Origin: Rheinheimera sp.
Lineage (GTDB): Bacteria > Pseudomonadota > Gammaproteobacteria > Enterobacterales > Alteromonadaceae
Direction of reading: 5' to 3'
Assembly: GCA_008015325.1 (NCBI GenBank)
Contig: SSFI01000093.1
Coordinates: 32,942 to 96,941, forward strand
Length of the DNA stretch: 64,000 nucleotides
Position numbers and translations under genes: made by a program. Below, piece by piece: positions 59,073 to 64,000 of the stretch (positions within the stretch are counted from its first letter, which is position 1; the number at the start of each line of letters is the position of its first letter). A model generated the notes under the pieces. It worked only from the letters and a program-made list of their open reading frames with translations. It was not told the origin of the DNA and searched no databases.

Positions 59073-60152
59073 ATGGCTCAACAAACTGTGTTATACGCAA
59101 AACATCTTGAAGCTGGCGCAAAAGTGGTCGACTTCCACGGCTGGGACATGCCGCTGCACTACGGTTCACAGATTGAAGAGCACCACGCTGTGCGCCAGGA
59201 CGCCGGCATGTTTGACGTGTCACACATGACTATCGTTGACCTCAAAGGCACCCGCACCCGCGAATTCCTGCGTTTCTTATTGGCCAATGACGTGGCCAAA
59301 CTGACAGTCCCTGGCAAAGCCTTATACAGCGGCATGCTGAATGAAGCCGGCGGCGTCATCGACGACCTGATCGTTTATTTCCTGACTGAAGATTTCTTCC
59401 GCTTAGTGGTGAACTCCGCCACCCGCGAAAAAGACTTAGCCTGGATCAACGCACAAGCCAAAGCCTTTGACGTCAGCGTCACTGAGCGTCCTGAATTTGC
59501 GATGATCGCCGTACAAGGCCCGAATGCCAAAGCCAAAGTCGCTACAATCCTGACTGCTGAACAACAAGCTGCTGTCGCTGGCATGAAACCATTCTTTGGC
59601 GTTCAAGCCGGTGATTTGTTTATCGCGACCACGGGCTACACCGGTGAAGACGGCTACGAAATTTCTGTTCCAGAAGCCCAGGCGGCTGATTTCTGGCAAC
59701 AACTGTTAGATGCAGGTGTAAAACCGGCCGGTTTAGGTGCACGCGATACCTTACGTTTAGAAGCCGGCATGAACCTGTATGGCCAGGATATGGATGAAAC
59801 CGTATCGCCATTAGCTGCCAACATGGGCTGGACTATCGCCTGGGAACCGGCAGATCGCAACTTCATTGGCCGCGCGGCGCTTGAGCAACAAAAAGCTGCC
59901 GGTACTGCCAAACTGGTGGGCCTGGTGATGGAACAAAAAGGCGTGTTACGTCATGGTCAGCGCGTGGTGGTAGAAGGTGGCGAAGGTGAAATCACTTCTG
60001 GTACTTTCTCACCAACCTTAGGTTATTCTATTGCGATGGCGCGGGTCCCGGCATCGACCGGCGACACGGCTGAAGTAGATATCCGTGGTAAATTAGTACC
60101 GGTTAAAGTAGTGAAGCCGTCTTTTGTCCGCATGGGCAAAAAAGTCGTCTAA
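59073..60152 (+). CDS. gcvT: Glycine cleavage T-protein (start [10 protein letters not shown])
   Basis: [59 protein letters not shown]. Confidence 0.97.
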   Translation: MAQQTVLYAKHLEAGAKVVDFHGWDMPLHYGSQIEEHHAVRQDAGMFDVSHMTIVDLKGTRTREFLRFLLANDVAKLTVPGKALYSGMLNEAGGVIDDLIVYFLTEDFFRLVVNSATREKDLAWINAQAKAFDVSVTERPEFAMIAVQGPNAKAKVATILTAEQQAAVAGMKPFFGVQAGDLFIATTGYTGEDGYEISVPEAQAADFWQQLLDAGVKPAGLGARDTLRLEAGMNLYGQDMDETVSPLAANMGWTIAWEPADRNFIGRAALEQQKAAGTAKLVGLVMEQKGVLRHGQRVVVEGGEGEITSGTFSPTLGYSIAMARVPASTGDTAEVDIRGKLVPVKVVKPSFVRMGKKVV

Positions 60153-60222
60153 ACTGGCTTTTGCAGAATTTTTACACAAATACCCAATAAAAAACGTCGA
60201 GTTAGGTCCGAGGAATTAATAA

Positions 60223-60612
60223 ATGAGCAATATCCCTACCGAATTAAAGTATGCATCTTCTCACGAGTGGCTGCGCAGTGAAGGCAACGGTGTGTACACC
60301 GTAGGTATTACTGAGCACGCTCAGGACCTGCTGGGTGACATGGTGTTTGTTGAGCTGCCGGAAGTAGGCGACTCTGTAGCCCAGGGCGACGACGTTGCAG
60401 TGGCTGAATCTGTGAAAGCGGCTTCTGACATCTACGCACCAATCGCCGGTGAAATCGTTGAAGTCAACACAGCACTGACCGATTCACCAGAGCTGGTCAA
60501 CAGCGCACCATACACTGACGGCTGGATGTTTAAAATCAAAGCGTCTGACGAGAGCGAAGTAGCCGGCCTGTTAGATGCCGCTGGTTACAAAAACGCCATC
60601 GACGAAGAATAA
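60223..60612 (+). CDS. gcvH: Glycine cleavage H-protein
   Basis: Lipoyl domain; [24 protein letters not shown]. Confidence 0.97.
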   Translation: MSNIPTELKYASSHEWLRSEGNGVYTVGITEHAQDLLGDMVFVELPEVGDSVAQGDDVAVAESVKAASDIYAPIAGEIVEVNTALTDSPELVNSAPYTDGWMFKIKASDESEVAGLLDAAGYKNAIDEE

Positions 60613-60636
60613 GCAAGGCTAAGAGCCAGCGACCCA

Positions 60637-60662
60637 AAGCCCCGTTTTACGGGGCTTTGATT
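60637..60662 (+). terminator. Terminator-like hairpin between gcvH and gcvP
   Basis: aaagccccgttttacggggctttgat. Confidence 0.65.
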
Positions 60663-60725
60663 TAGCGGCCCGGCCTTTATCTGTACCCAATTTCGATTTT
60701 CAGTTCACAACCAGGAATCTCAGGC

Positions 60726-63614
<2,889 letters not shown>

Positions 63615-63640
63615 TTAAAATTTTTGTTGATCACGACAAT

Positions 63641-63697
63641 TCTAGTTGGTAACCGATCCAATCTAGTTGGAAACCGACAAATGTAGTTGGAAACTCG
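63641..63697. repeat. Three direct repeats TNTAGTTGGWAACCGA-like, 21/20-bp spacing
   Basis: tctagttggtaaccga (63641), tctagttggaaaccga (63662), tgtagttggaaactcg (63682). Confidence 0.85.
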
Positions 63698-63713
63698 TGT
63701 GAAACATCGATGA

Positions 63714-63745
63714 ATAGAGGCGAACTTAGGTTCGCCTCTTTTTTT
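63714..63745. terminator. Intrinsic terminator
   Basis: gaggcgaacttaggttcgcctcttttttt. Confidence 0.8.
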
Positions 63746-63754
63746 AAGTCTGAA

Positions 63755-64000
63755 TCAGGCCCGGTCGTTCAGCAAAAAACTCATCGCAAACTCAATGGTT
63801 GAGTCAAAGTGATCTGGGTCGTTGTCGTACTCATGCTGTGCATAAGCCGTACATGCCTGAATCCAGAATTCTTCTTTTAAGCCATCCGGAAAATCAAAGC
63901 CCTCTGCCTTACGAACCCACTCGATAAGGGCTTCAGAGCTGTGCTCCAAGGTCGAAAAGCTCAGTCTCAGGTAATACAGAGCGACATCGTCACTTAATAC
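63755..64000 (-). CDS. Small acidic hypothetical protein, 5' end cut by window edge
   Basis: Frame open to edge: VLSDDVALYYLRLSFSTLEHSSEALIEWVRKAEGFDFPDGLKEEFWIQ...; track start is only a TTG. Confidence 0.6.
   Translation of the reverse strand, partial: VLSDDVALYYLRLSFSTLEHSSEALIEWVRKAEGFDFPDGLKEEFWIQACTAYAQHEYDNDPDHFDSTIEFAMSFLLNDRA

Overview
The window reads as a gammaproteobacterial chromosome segment, probably Rheinheimera/Alishewanella-like (inferred from gene order and protein flavour, not searched). Both flanks are housekeeping. The left side carries a truncated sensor kinase, DUF3293, rsmC, trmB, mutY, yggX, gcvA, DUF423 and rlmM. The right side carries ABC1 kinase, M28 peptidase, CNNM/CBS, 5-FCL, 6S RNA, zapA, ygfB, pepP, ubiH, ubiI and gcvT-gcvH-gcvP. 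Between them (about 8.0-45.9 kb) is a large carbohydrate/inositol catabolic region. It contains a GH92 alpha-mannosidase, a FadR-type GntR regulator, a ManD-type dehydratase, an AGE epimerase and a TonB-dependent receptor. These are followed by a tightly coupled operon of NAGLU (GH89), an HGSNAT-like acetyltransferase, a Ca-dependent PI-PLC-like protein, a GH28-like Tat protein and a CehA/McbA PHP hydrolase. Then come iol genes (iolA, iolD, iolC-DUF2090, an RpiR regulator, iolB) and a thu-like set (LacI, ThuA, Gfo/Idh, sugar ABC importer). Three near-identical LacI-type palindromes (TGACACCGGTGTCA core) tie the receptor/NAGLU operon to the thu-like/ABC genes. The main hypothesis is a regulon for glycosyl-inositol (GPI- or GIPC-like) lipid headgroups: alpha-GlcN is N-acetylated, removed by NAGLU, and the released inositol is oxidised by the iol pathway. 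Other items worth a look: 6S RNA overlapping an over-called ORF, a standalone UxuB/MtlD C-terminal-like domain, a DUF7666-like decapeptide solenoid protein, a PEP-CTERM-like remnant, a tmRNA 3'-end-like fragment in an anomalous island, a structured gcvT leader, and phased 20/21-bp direct repeats downstream of gcvP. All homology calls are from reading sequence; no searches were run.
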